The notes beneath the pieces were generated by a model. That model searched no databases and had not been told where the DNA came from. It saw only the letters and a list, made by a program, of their open reading frames with translations. Below are positions 56,614 through 64,000 of a DNA stretch of 64,000 bases, one piece after another. The translations under genes and the position numbers were made by a program. This DNA comes from Pseudomonas sp. FP2335 (GTDB taxonomy: Bacteria; Pseudomonadota; Gammaproteobacteria; Pseudomonadales; Pseudomonadaceae): the NCBI RefSeq assembly GCF_030687535.1, contig NZ_CP117437.1, positions 682,001 to 746,000 of the forward strand, written 5' to 3'. The stretch's first letter is position 1. Every line of letters begins with the position of its first letter.

Positions 56614-56632
56614 ACTTCTCCGGAGCTTCACA

Positions 56633-56881
56633 ATGATCAAACCCACCCCCAATCCCCCCGTCCGGCTCTTCACCGTTGCCGACGGCATCAGCACCGAAGA
56701 CCTGTTGGTCAACCTCGGCGAAACCCTCGCCTCAGCCAATGCGCTGAGCTGCGATCTGGCATTTAACCTGGAAGGCTCGAAACGAGAGGAGTTGCTCGGC
56801 GTTGCGCAATTGATTGAGCTGGCGCAGTTGCTGGCTGATCGTGTGCACAAGGGCTGCGGCCCAGCGACAACTGCTGCCTGA
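56633..56881 (+). CDS. DUF6124 (formerly DUF3077) family small protein
   Basis: An 82-aa protein: MIKPTPNPPVRLFTVADGIS then TEDLLVNLGETLASANALSCDLAFNLEG (in two parts here) and a helical tail ending in LADRVHKGC. The F-T-V-x-x-G-I-x-T-E-D-L-L-x-N-x-x-E-T-L pattern is the signature of this Pseudomonas-rich family, often present in many copies per genome. No function is known. GGAG lies 9 nt before ATG 56633, directly after a terminator-like hairpin, so expression is probably controlled by attenuation. A REP hairpin follows the stop. Confidence 0.8.
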   Translation: MIKPTPNPPVRLFTVADGISTEDLLVNLGETLASANALSCDLAFNLEGSKREELLGVAQLIELAQLLADRVHKGCGPATTAA

Positions 56882-56895
56882 CAATACCGCCCAAA

Positions 56896-56923
56896 TGTGG
56901 GAGCGGGCTTGCCCGCTCCCACA
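56896..56923. repeat. Collapsed REP hairpin
   Basis: TGTGGGAGCGGGC-TT-GCCCGCTCCCACA: two REP arms with almost no spacer form one near-perfect 13-bp hairpin between the convergent DUF6124 and cobK genes; it may act as a bidirectional transcription barrier. Confidence 0.85.
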
Positions 56924-56938
56924 GGGGATTTGTGGTGT

Positions 56939-57658
56939 TTAGAGCGTGGTGATTGCCTGGAGTAACGCAGGCACGGTGGTGAATTCTCGATCCACCGCCG
57001 CCAACACCGGCCGCTTCAACACCAACACCGGCACCCCAAGCTCCCTTGCCACTTCCAGCTTCGGCTCCGTCGCCGTGCTGCCGCTGTTCTTGCTGATCAG
57101 CACATCAATCCCACGCCGCTCGAACAACACCCGCTCATCCTCGATCAGAAACGGCCCGCGTGCGCCGATCACTTCACAGCGCTCATTGCCCGGGTACACA
57201 TCCAGTGCGCGCAGTGTCCAGAACTGGTCCGGCGGGATCTCATCAAGGTGCTGCAACGGCTCACGTCCCAAGGTGAACAGCGGGCGCTTGAACGGTTTCA
57301 ACGCTTCTATCAAGGCGGCCCAATCGCTGACCTCCCGCCAATCATCCCCCGCCTGCGGCTGCCACGCCGGGCGGCGCAAGGCCCAGCATGGTACGCCGCT
57401 CAACTGCGCCGCCTCGGCGGCATTACGGCTGATCTGTGCCGCATACGGGTGGGTTGCGTCGAGAATCAAGCTAATGCCCTCATCCCGGACAAACCGCGCC
57501 AAGCCCTCGGCGCCGCCATACCCACCGACCCGCACTTGGCAGGTCAGATCGGTCGGCACCCGCCCAACGCCGGCCAGGCTGTAGATATGTTCCGGGCCCA
57601 ATGTGCGGGCAATGGCCAGGGCTTCGGTCACGCCGCCCAGCAGCAGGATGCGTTTCAT
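56939..57658 (-). CDS. cobK: Precorrin-6A reductase
   Basis: A 239-aa CobK/CbiJ-family enzyme that reduces precorrin-6A with NADPH in cobalamin synthesis. The N-terminal nucleotide-binding loop is [49 protein letters not shown] and LFTLGREPL are family hallmarks, and [24 protein letters not shown] is the conserved C-terminal segment. The start overlaps the cobL stop by four bases (57655-57658). The CbiD gene that lies between cobL and cobK in P. aeruginosa is absent from this position. Confidence 0.93.
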   Translation of the reverse strand: MKRILLLGGVTEALAIARTLGPEHIYSLAGVGRVPTDLTCQVRVGGYGGAEGLARFVRDEGISLILDATHPYAAQISRNAAEAAQLSGVPCWALRRPAWQPQAGDDWREVSDWAALIEALKPFKRPLFTLGREPLQHLDEIPPDQFWTLRALDVYPGNERCEVIGARGPFLIEDERVLFERRGIDVLISKNSGSTATEPKLEVARELGVPVLVLKRPVLAAVDREFTTVPALLQAITTL

Positions 57659-58860
57659 CGTGGCTTGACCACGTCCAGCAAGGTGATCGGCAACGCCTGT
57701 CGCCACGTATCAAAGTCCCCGAGCGGCTGCGCCTGGGCCACGTGGATGCGCGTCAGTTCGCCGCCATGCCGGGCGCGCCAGTCCATCAAGGTCATTTCGC
57801 TTTGCAGGGTCACGGCGTTGGCGACCAAGCGCCCGCCCGGCCGCAGGTGTTGCCAGCAGGTGTCGAGCACGCCGTCGCGGGTGACGCCGCCGCCGATGAA
57901 GATTGCATCTGGCGCTTGCAGGCCGTGCAGCGCGTCCGGGGCCTTGCCGCGGATCAGTTGCAGGCCGGGCACGCCGAGGGCGTCGCGGTTGTGTTCGATC
58001 AGGCCTTGGCGGCCCTCGTCGGCTTCAATCGCCAGGGCTCGGCAGCTGGGATGGGTGCGCATCCATTCAATCCCGATGGAACCGCTGCCCGCGCCCACGT
58101 CCCACAGCAGTTCGCCGGGCATCGGTGCGAGGCGGGCCAGGGTCATGGCGCGCACATCGCGCTTGGTCAGTTGGCCGTCGTGTTTGAACGCCGAATCCGG
58201 CAGGCCTGCCAAGCGTGACAGGCGGGGTGTTTCGCCAGAGGCCACGCACTCGATGGCAACCAGGTTCAAATCGGCGATTCCAGTATGTTGCCAATCCGCA
58301 GCCAACCCATCGAGACGCCGCTCACCCGTGCCGCCCAAGTGTTCAAACACGCTCACACGGCTCGGTCCGAATCCCGACTCGGCCAATAAAGCAGCGATCA
58401 ACGCCGGGCTACTGCCGTCATTGCTCAACACCAACAAGCGCACGCCACTGGCCAGATGGGCATGCAGTGCCGCCAACGGCCGGGCCACCACGGACAGCGT
58501 CACCACCTCTTGCAACGGCCAGCCCAACCGCGCTGCGGCCAGGGACACCGACGACGGCGCCGGCAGGATCAGCAGTTCATCCGCCGCCACCTGCCGCGCC
58601 AGGCTCGCGCCAACGCCATAGAGCATCGGATCACCGCTGGCCAGCACGCACACCGGCGTACCGCGCCGGGCCAGTACCGGCTCCAGGGAAAACGGGCTCG
58701 GCCACACCTCGCGCGCACCACGAATACACACCGGCAACAGGTCCAACTGGCGTTGGCCGCCTATAATCCGCGAAGCGTGCAACAGGGCATGCCGGGCATT
58801 CCTGCCCAGCCCCTTGAAGCCGTCTTCACCGATGCCTACAACCGTCAGCCAGGGCGACAT
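57655..58860 (-). CDS. cobL: Precorrin-6Y C5,15-methyltransferase (decarboxylating), CbiE-CbiT fusion
   Basis: A 401-aa bifunctional enzyme. The N-terminal CbiE-type tetrapyrrole methylase (residues 1-200) shows [40 protein letters not shown] and [16 protein letters not shown]. The C-terminal CbiT-type SAM methyltransferase shows [18 protein letters not shown], the SAM glycine loop, and IFIGGGVT. It methylates C5 and C15 of precorrin-6B and decarboxylates the acetate on ring C. It is divergent from cobG, with 95 nt between. Confidence 0.95.
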   Translation of the reverse strand: MSPWLTVVGIGEDGFKGLGRNARHALLHASRIIGGQRQLDLLPVCIRGAREVWPSPFSLEPVLARRGTPVCVLASGDPMLYGVGASLARQVAADELLILPAPSSVSLAAARLGWPLQEVVTLSVVARPLAALHAHLASGVRLLVLSNDGSSPALIAALLAESGFGPSRVSVFEHLGGTGERRLDGLAADWQHTGIADLNLVAIECVASGETPRLSRLAGLPDSAFKHDGQLTKRDVRAMTLARLAPMPGELLWDVGAGSGSIGIEWMRTHPSCRALAIEADEGRQGLIEHNRDALGVPGLQLIRGKAPDALHGLQAPDAIFIGGGVTRDGVLDTCWQHLRPGGRLVANAVTLQSEMTLMDWRARHGGELTRIHVAQAQPLGDFDTWRQALPITLLDVVKPR

Positions 58861-58918
58861 AAAAATTCCTTGAGCGACATCCGACGGGCAGGCTTTTCAT
58901 GCTGCCGGACAAAGCAGG

Positions 58919-58924
58919 CATAAT
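58919..58924 (+). promoter_or_regulatory. Candidate -10 element for cobG
   Basis: CATAAT at 58919-58924 resembles a sigma70 -10 hexamer; the -35 region upstream is weak. If used, transcription begins near 58930 and excludes the in-frame ATG at 58899 as the cobG start, favouring GTG 58956. I see no room for a cobalamin riboswitch in this 95-nt gap. Confidence 0.35.
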
Positions 58925-58955
58925 ACCGCGCCTTTACCCGTCAACCGGAAGCCCC

Positions 58956-60245
58956 GTGAAACCAACGCCCGCTGTGAATACCTTGCGCCCCTCGGCTTGT
59001 CCGGGGTTGCTGCGTATCGTCCAGGCGTTGGATGGCGGTATTTGCCGGATCAAACTGGCCGGCGGTTCGATCACCGCCGCCCAGGCCCATGCGGTGGCGG
59101 AAGCCGCCCAGACCTATGCAGGCGGGGTGATCGAGGCGACCAATCGCGCCAACCTGCAGATCCGCGGGATCGGCACCGAAGAGGGGGCCTTGATCGCGAT
59201 GCTGTTGGCCGCCGACCTCGGCCCCAACAACGCCGCTGGCGACGACGTGCGCAACCTGATGCTCAGCCCCAGCGCCGGGATCGACCCGCAGATGCTGTTC
59301 GACACGCGCCCGCTGGCCGGGCAGATCCTGAACACCCTGCAAAGCCACCCGCGTTTCCACGAGTTGTCGGCCAAGTTCGCCGTGCAACTGGATGGCGGCG
59401 AGGACCTGGCGATGCTCGAACATCATCATGACCTGTGGCTGTCGGCGTTCGTGCGCGATGGCCAGACGCTCCTCGCGTTCGGCCTGGCCGGTTGCCCGGG
59501 GCTCGATGCGCCGGTGGCCGCCGTGCCGCTGGAGCAGGGCCATGCGCTGGTGGTGGCGGTGCTGGAAGCCTTTCTCGACCTGGCGACCCCGGCGCAAACC
59601 CGCATGCGCCATCTGGCTGTGGATAAGTTATTGAGCCACCTCAGCCTGCCGCTGCTGCCAGCGGATGGCTTCAAACGCCCGCCCAGCGGCGCGTTATTGC
59701 ACCTGGGGACTTATCCACAGGTGCAAAAAAATCAGTTCTATGTCGCTGCCATCGCGCCCTTGGGGCGCCTGGATTCGACGATGCTCAAAGGCGTCGCGCA
59801 ACTGGCCAGCGAGCACGGCGACGGCACCTTGCGCTTCACCCCTTGGCAAGGCGTGCTGCTGCCCGGCGTCGAAAAACCCCATGCCGTGACCGAACGCCTG
59901 GCGCAACTGGGCTTCCTCTGCTCAGTCGACCAGCCCCTGGCGCACATGACCGCCTGCACCGGCTCCAGCGGTTGCGCCAAGGCCCTGGCCGATACCAAGG
60001 CCGACGCCGTGCGACTCGCCGCCCTGGACCCGGGGCACGGTGTGCACTTGTCCGGCTGCCCGCGTTCCTGCGCCGCCGCGCACATCGCGCCGGTGACCTT
60101 GCTGGCGGTAAGCCCCGGCCACTACGACCTCTATTTTCGCGATGCAGCCCACCCGGGTTTCGGCCGGCTGCACGCGCACGCCCTTTCTATTGAAGCGACG
60201 GGTGCCTTGCTGCGCGCCCGCCCACGGAGCAACACCGATGATTGA
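58956..60245 (+). CDS. cobG: Precorrin-3B synthase (CobG)
   Basis: A 429-aa member of the nitrite/sulfite reductase-like family. CobG uses O2, a [4Fe-4S] cluster and a non-haem iron to convert precorrin-3A to precorrin-3B, the step that defines the aerobic pathway. It begins RPSACPGLLRIVQALDGGICRIKL with the NiR/SiR half-domain. The cluster/sirohaem motif is at the C-terminus: TACTGSSGCAKALAD (C-x5-C) and HLSGCPRSCAAAH (C-x3-C). GTG 58956 is preferred because CGGAA lies upstream and a promoter-like hexamer overlaps the longer reading from ATG 58899. It overlaps cobH by 8 nt. Confidence 0.9.
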   Translation: MKPTPAVNTLRPSACPGLLRIVQALDGGICRIKLAGGSITAAQAHAVAEAAQTYAGGVIEATNRANLQIRGIGTEEGALIAMLLAADLGPNNAAGDDVRNLMLSPSAGIDPQMLFDTRPLAGQILNTLQSHPRFHELSAKFAVQLDGGEDLAMLEHHHDLWLSAFVRDGQTLLAFGLAGCPGLDAPVAAVPLEQGHALVVAVLEAFLDLATPAQTRMRHLAVDKLLSHLSLPLLPADGFKRPPSGALLHLGTYPQVQKNQFYVAAIAPLGRLDSTMLKGVAQLASEHGDGTLRFTPWQGVLLPGVEKPHAVTERLAQLGFLCSVDQPLAHMTACTGSSGCAKALADTKADAVRLAALDPGHGVHLSGCPRSCAAAHIAPVTLLAVSPGHYDLYFRDAAHPGFGRLHAHALSIEATGALLRARPRSNTDD

Positions 60246-60864
60246 TTACATCCGCGACGGTCAGGAGATCTATCGCAACTCCTTCGCCATTATTCGCGCG
60301 GAAGCCAAGTTGGAGCGCATCCCGGCCGACCTGGAGAAACTCGCGGTGCGGGTGATTCATGCCTGCGGCATGGTCGACGCCATCGACGGCCTGCAATTCT
60401 CCGAAGGTGCGGGCAAGGCCGGGCGCGATGCGCTGGCGGCCGGCGCGCCGATTCTGTGCGATGCGCGGATGGTCTCCGAAGGCGTGACCCGTACGCGCCT
60501 GCCGGCCAACAACGCGGTGATCTGCACCTTGCGCGACGACAGTGTGCCGGAGCTGGCGCGGGAGCTGGGCAACACGCGTTCCGCTGCGGCGCTGGAACTG
60601 TGGCGCCCGCACCTGGAAGGCAGCGTGGTGGTGATCGGCAACGCGCCGACCGCGTTGTTCTACCTGCTGGAAATGCTGGATGCCGGCGCACCGAAACCGG
60701 CACTGATCCTCGGCTTCCCGGTGGGCTTTGTCGGCGCCGCCGAATCCAAGGCGATGCTCGCCGCCGATAGCCGTGGCGTGCCGTTCGTGATCATGCAGGG
60801 CCGCCTGGGCGGCAGTGCCATGGCTGCCGCCGCGGTGAATGCCCTGGCCACGGAGGTCGAATAA
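60238..60864 (+). CDS. cobH: Precorrin-8X methylmutase
   Basis: A 208-aa CobH/CbiC enzyme that moves a methyl group from C11 to C12 to give hydrogenobyrinic acid. It starts [20 protein letters not shown] with the conserved Y-I-R-D-G-x-x-I-Y-x-x-S-F region. [17 protein letters not shown] holds the catalytic His in [18 protein letters not shown] and [21 protein letters not shown] are further hallmarks. GGAG precedes ATG 60238; the gene overlaps cobG by eight bases and shares one base with cobI. Confidence 0.96.
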   Translation: MIDYIRDGQEIYRNSFAIIRAEAKLERIPADLEKLAVRVIHACGMVDAIDGLQFSEGAGKAGRDALAAGAPILCDARMVSEGVTRTRLPANNAVICTLRDDSVPELARELGNTRSAAALELWRPHLEGSVVVIGNAPTALFYLLEMLDAGAPKPALILGFPVGFVGAAESKAMLAADSRGVPFVIMQGRLGGSAMAAAAVNALATEVE

Positions 60865-61595
60865 TGCAGGCTCGCGGACGGTTGATCGGCCTGGGCGTAG
60901 GCCCCGGCGACCCGGAACTGATCACCCTCAAGGCCCTGCGCCTGCTGCGTGAGTCGCCGGTGGTGGCGTACTTCGTGGCCAAGGGCAAGAAGGGCAACGC
61001 GTTCGGCATCATCGAGGATCACTTGGTGGCGCAGCAGACCCTGATGCCGCTGGTGTACCCGGTGACCACCGAAGCCTTGCCGGCGCCGATGTCATACGAG
61101 CAAGTGATCAGCGATTTCTACGACGCGGCCAGTGTCGATGTGGCCGCGCACCTGGACGCCGGCCGCGATGTGGCGGTGATCTGTGAAGGCGATCCGTTCT
61201 TCTATGGCTCCTACATGTACCTGCACGACCGCCTGGCCGAACGTTATGAAGCCCAAGTGATTCCTGGCGTGTGCTCGATGCTCGGTGGCGCCTCGGTGCT
61301 GGGCGCGCCGCTGGTGTATCGCAACCAGAGCCTGTCGGTGCTTTCCGGCGTGTTGCCCCATGACGATCTCAAGCGCCGCCTGGCCGATGCCGACGCGGCG
61401 GTGATCATGAAGCTGGGCCGCAACTTCCCCAAGGTGCGCCAGGTGCTGGAAGAGCTCGGCCTGGCCGGGCGCGCGTTGTATGTGGAACGCGCCACCATGG
61501 CGAATCAGAAGATCGTGGCGCTGGATCAGGTGGACCCGTCGTCGTCGCCGTACTTTTCGCTGATCATCGTGCCCGGTGAACGGTGGCAAGGTTGA
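60864..61595 (+). CDS. cobI: Precorrin-2 C20-methyltransferase
   Basis: A 243-aa SAM-dependent tetrapyrrole methylase. [22 protein letters not shown] is the N-terminal methylase signature; [19 protein letters not shown] and [19 protein letters not shown] are the CobI-specific regions. It methylates C20 of precorrin-2 to form precorrin-3A, the substrate of CobG upstream. It shares one base with the cobH stop and one with the cobJ start, so translation is coupled. Confidence 0.95.
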   Translation: MQARGRLIGLGVGPGDPELITLKALRLLRESPVVAYFVAKGKKGNAFGIIEDHLVAQQTLMPLVYPVTTEALPAPMSYEQVISDFYDAASVDVAAHLDAGRDVAVICEGDPFFYGSYMYLHDRLAERYEAQVIPGVCSMLGGASVLGAPLVYRNQSLSVLSGVLPHDDLKRRLADADAAVIMKLGRNFPKVRQVLEELGLAGRALYVERATMANQKIVALDQVDPSSSPYFSLIIVPGERWQG

Positions 61596-63232
61596 TGACG
61601 CCGGCGATTGTCATTCTGGGCCAGGGCAGCCTGGCCACTGCGCGCAAGATTCAGCAGGTTTACCCGGGCGCATTGATCCACGGCTTGGCCGCACGGGTTG
61701 AAGGCGCGGACCAGACCTACAGCGAGTTCGGCGCGACCCTGCGGCACTTGTACCAACAAGGCACGCCGCTGATTGCGCTGTGTGCCGCCGGTATCGTGAT
61801 CCGCACCCTGGCGCCGCTGCTGCTGGAAAAAGGCGAAGAGCCCGCCGTGCTGGCCGTGGCCGAAGACGGCAGCGCCGTGGTGCCGCTGCTCGGTGGCCTG
61901 GGCGGTGTGAACGTCATGGCGCGGGACATCGCGGCAGCGTTGAACGTGGCTGCGGCGATCACTACCAGCGGCGAGTTGCGTTTCGGCACCTGCCTGCTCA
62001 ATCCTCCAAGTGGTTATGAGCTGGCCGACCTGGAGCTGGGCAAGCGCTTTGTCTCGGACCTGCTGGCGGGCGCAAGCGTGCGCATTGAAGGCGCGGCGCC
62101 GTGGTTGGATCAAGCCAACCTGCGCCAGGACCAGCAGGCGCAGTTGGCGATTCACGTGGGCAGTGCCGAGCGCACGCCTGCGGCCAACGAACTGCTGATC
62201 TATCCGAAGAACGTCAGCGTGACCTGCAAGCCCGGCGCGCAACTGGCCGAGCGTGTGCGCACGGCGTTGCGTGAGGCGGGCATCGCCGTGCAATCCCTGG
62301 CGTGCCTGTTGGCCAGTGATACGCAGATGGCCGAGGCGTCGTTGCATGAAGCCGCGGCGACACTGGGGGTGCCGCTGCGTTTTGCCTGCGTCAGCCAGGA
62401 CGCCGACATCGTGATCACCGTTGCCGAGCAGCCGTTGGACCTGTCCCAGGTAGGGCGTGTGCGCGGGCGTCTGGCCGTGATCGGCCTGGGGCCTGGCGCG
62501 GCCGAATTGATGGTGCCGGCGGTGAAGGCCGAATTGGCACGCTGCACCGATGTGCTGGGTTACGAAACCTACGTGCGCATGGCCGGGCCGTTCCGTGACG
62601 ACCAGGTGCAGCACTGCACCGATAACCGCGAAGAAATGCAGCGCGCGCGCCACGCGTTCGAGCTGGCCGCGCAAGGCCGTTCGGTGGTGGTGGTGTCGTC
62701 CGGCGACCCGGGCGTGTTCGCCATGGCGGCGGCGGTGATCGAGGCGCTGCACGAGTCCAGCGATCCGGCGTGGCATCAGGTCGACCTGCAGATCCTGCCG
62801 GGCGTCTCGGCTTCGCTGGCCACCGCCGCCCAGGCGGGTGCGCCGTTGGGGCACGACTTCTGCGTGATGTCGCTGTCGGACAACCTCAAGCCTTGGGCAA
62901 TCATCGAAAAGCGCCTGGACCTCGCGTCCCAGGCCGATCTTGCCCTGGCGTTCTACAACCCGATCTCGCGCTCGCGGCCGTGGCAACTGGGGCGTGCCCT
63001 GCAAATCGTCGCGCTGCACCGCACGCCGCAAACCCCGGTGGTGCTGGGCCGCGACATCGGTCGACCGGGCCAGACCTTGCGCGTCACCACCCTGGGGCAG
63101 CTCACGCCCGAGCAAGTGGACATGCGCACCATGGTGTTGATCGGCTCGTCCACCACCTGCGCGTTCCCGCGCGCCGGTGGTGGTGAGTGGGTGTACACGC
63201 CACGCTGGTACGGCGAAAAACCCCTCTCCTGA
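61595..63232 (+). CDS. cobJ: CbiG/CobE-like domain fused to precorrin-3B C17-methyltransferase
   Basis: A 545-aa fusion. Residues 1-290 hold CbiG-type sequences: IALCAAGIVIRTLAPLL and VPLLGGLGGVNVMARDIA (CbiG_N), then VSVTCKPGAQLAERVR and LASDTQMAEASLHEAA (CbiG_C/CobE-like). Residues about 292-545 are the CobJ methylase: LAVIGLGPGAAELMVPAVK, VVVVSSGDPGVFAMAA, ILPGVSASLATAAQAGAPLG and LAFYNPISRSRPWQL. CobJ methylates C17 with ring contraction. From memory P. aeruginosa CobJ has the same fusion. ATG 61595 shares one base with the cobI stop. Confidence 0.93.
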   Translation: MTPAIVILGQGSLATARKIQQVYPGALIHGLAARVEGADQTYSEFGATLRHLYQQGTPLIALCAAGIVIRTLAPLLLEKGEEPAVLAVAEDGSAVVPLLGGLGGVNVMARDIAAALNVAAAITTSGELRFGTCLLNPPSGYELADLELGKRFVSDLLAGASVRIEGAAPWLDQANLRQDQQAQLAIHVGSAERTPAANELLIYPKNVSVTCKPGAQLAERVRTALREAGIAVQSLACLLASDTQMAEASLHEAAATLGVPLRFACVSQDADIVITVAEQPLDLSQVGRVRGRLAVIGLGPGAAELMVPAVKAELARCTDVLGYETYVRMAGPFRDDQVQHCTDNREEMQRARHAFELAAQGRSVVVVSSGDPGVFAMAAAVIEALHESSDPAWHQVDLQILPGVSASLATAAQAGAPLGHDFCVMSLSDNLKPWAIIEKRLDLASQADLALAFYNPISRSRPWQLGRALQIVALHRTPQTPVVLGRDIGRPGQTLRVTTLGQLTPEQVDMRTMVLIGSSTTCAFPRAGGGEWVYTPRWYGEKPLS

Positions 63233-63253
63233 AAACAGCCTCGTGGCTGCCCG

Positions 63254-63310
63254 AAAGCTCCGAATGACCCAGGGATTTACCTGCGGTTGTCCGGGGCTTT
63301 TTCTTTTTTT
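63254..63310 (+). terminator. Intrinsic terminator after cobJ
   Basis: AAAGCTCCG (63254-63262) pairs with CGGGGCTTT (63292-63300), followed by TTCTTTTTTT. It is about 20 nt after the cobJ stop. Confidence 0.8.
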
Positions 63311-63458
63311 GCGTGCTGAAATCCGCAAGGCCCGCGCGGTTGCTGGACGCTGGGGGCTGACACGCCCGGCCAAGGCATGTTTGTCGCCTGGCAAGCCCGC
63401 CAGCCGCTGGACTAGTGTGCAGGTAAGCCCCATGTGGGGTGTTTGTGGAGAACTGGAA

Positions 63459-64000
63459 ATGGAGCGACATCAAAAAAGAAGGATCAACAGTACCAAGAGG
63501 CGTAAATTGATCGCCGCCTACAAGCTGCCGGGGGCTTCGGGATTGAATGCCGCGCTGCCGGTGGATATGGCGGATGACTGCAATGCGGCGGTGGTGAACA
63601 ACGGCGTGATTTCGTTCGTCGAGGGCATGTCGGCGTTGAATCGTGAGTACATCCGCAAAAGCTATTTGCTGGCCAGCAGTTACGTCAGCGATGTGTTGAA
63701 GGTCCAGCGCGGCACCGAGGGCTGGTACGACGAATTTATCAAGGTGATGATCAGCCTGGGCTGGCTACCGTTGCGTAGCAGCTTTGAGCGGGTTTCCAGC
63801 AGCGGCAAGGGCCTGACGGTGCAACTGGCGGCATTGAATATGATCGCGGCGATGTTGGCCTCGACGTCACTGGTCGGGCCGGCTTTCGCGGCGTTGCCTA
63901 AGTTGGCGGCGGATGCGCTGGAGGCCTTGAAACAGGCGCCAGCGTCGTTCGAGCTGTTCAAGCGCAACAGCACCATGCAGCAAGGGGGGGATTTCGGCCT
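63459..64000 (+). CDS. Unrecognised protein, N-terminal part (runs off the window)
   Basis: An open frame of 180 codons from ATG 63459 reaches the window end with no stop. GGAG lies 9-12 nt before the ATG. The N-terminus is very basic (MERHQKRRINSTKRRKLIAA). VSDVLKVQRGTEGWYDEFIK VMISLGWLPLRSSFE follows, then a hydrophobic helical stretch (LNMIAAMLASTSLVGPAFAA) and another amphipathic helix. There is no signal peptide. I do not recognise the family; the alternating amphipathic/hydrophobic helices are compatible with a helical soluble or pore-type protein, but that is a guess. It follows the cobJ terminator, so it has its own promoter. Confidence 0.6.
   Translation, partial: MERHQKRRINSTKRRKLIAAYKLPGASGLNAALPVDMADDCNAAVVNNGVISFVEGMSALNREYIRKSYLLASSYVSDVLKVQRGTEGWYDEFIKVMISLGWLPLRSSFERVSSSGKGLTVQLAALNMIAAMLASTSLVGPAFAALPKLAADALEALKQAPASFELFKRNSTMQQGGDFG

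Noticed and set aside
56464..56766. 100-codon frame overlapping the leader and start of the DUF6124 gene
   Set aside because: Its sequence (MPVFWRIGPRTCVQLPPSSRR) recurs upstream of such genes as I recall, but it overlaps RNA hairpins and the DUF6124 coding region; I read it as structured leader RNA, not a protein gene.
58861..58955. Possible cobalamin riboswitch upstream of cobG/cobL
   Set aside because: The divergent gap is only 95 nt, too short for a cobalamin riboswitch of about 200 nt, and no B12-box is visible.
61526..63433. 635-codon minus-strand open frame opposite cobJ
   Set aside because: Antisense shadow of a well-conserved cob gene; no domain signal.

Overview
The window looks like chromosome of a Pseudomonas of the fluorescens group. 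It is GC-rich. It carries many copies of the palindromic GTGGGAGCGGGCTTGCTCGCGA element typical of fluorescens-group REPINs. Its conserved blocks (ure with two embedded acetyltransferase genes, urtABCDE, TonB-receptor/ABC cassette beside cobKLGHIJ, OprC-type copper receptor) match Pseudomonas gene families and, from memory, partly match P. aeruginosa gene order.

Layout. 1-7.1 kb: signal-less lipase, EamA exporter with a divergent AraC-family regulator broken by an in-frame amber codon, PsiF-family protein, AI-2E-family permease, and a divergent Hsp70-like/DnaJ-like pair. 7.2-26.4 kb: three giant tandem genes (2693, 1982 and 1665 aa). Each has a ToxA_N-like N-terminus, a hydrophobic hairpin, LRR blocks and a NEL-type E3 ubiquitin ligase domain with a CxD motif. 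They carry three, two and one LRR modules in order, and the first ends in a SET-like methyltransferase domain. 26.4-36.6 kb (minus strand): urea uptake and hydrolysis in one long array urtABCDE-ureD-ureA-GNAT-GNAT-ureB-ureC, with a near-consensus sigma54 promoter and a perfect NtrC palindrome upstream of urtA and REP elements at four junctions. 36.8-45.9 kb: two paralogous ~1500-aa proteins, each built of seven DUF4329/JAB-like repeats and ending in KDEL and KDEF. 45.9-50.9 kb (minus): TonB receptor plus ABC importer of the FepBCD type; the palindrome upstream resembles a Zur box, so a zinc chelate is a plausible substrate. 51.0-56.0 kb (minus): copper acquisition cluster (DUF2946, PCu(A)C chaperone, DUF2946, OprC-like receptor, PepSY membrane protein). 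56.1-56.9 kb: structured leader with an attenuator-like hairpin in front of a small DUF6124-family gene. 56.9-63.2 kb: cobalamin genes cobL-cobK (minus) and cobG-cobH-cobI-cobJ (plus). 63.46 kb to the end: start of an unrecognised gene.

The most unusual content is the pair of giant-protein loci flanking the urt-ure array. The plus-strand LRR-NEL genes are predicted eukaryote-directed toxins/effectors (ubiquitin ligases, one fused to a possible lysine methyltransferase). The KDEL-tailed repeat proteins also look directed at eukaryotic cells. No type III secretion genes are visible here. The rest is nutrient acquisition (urea, zinc or another metal chelate, copper) and cofactor synthesis.
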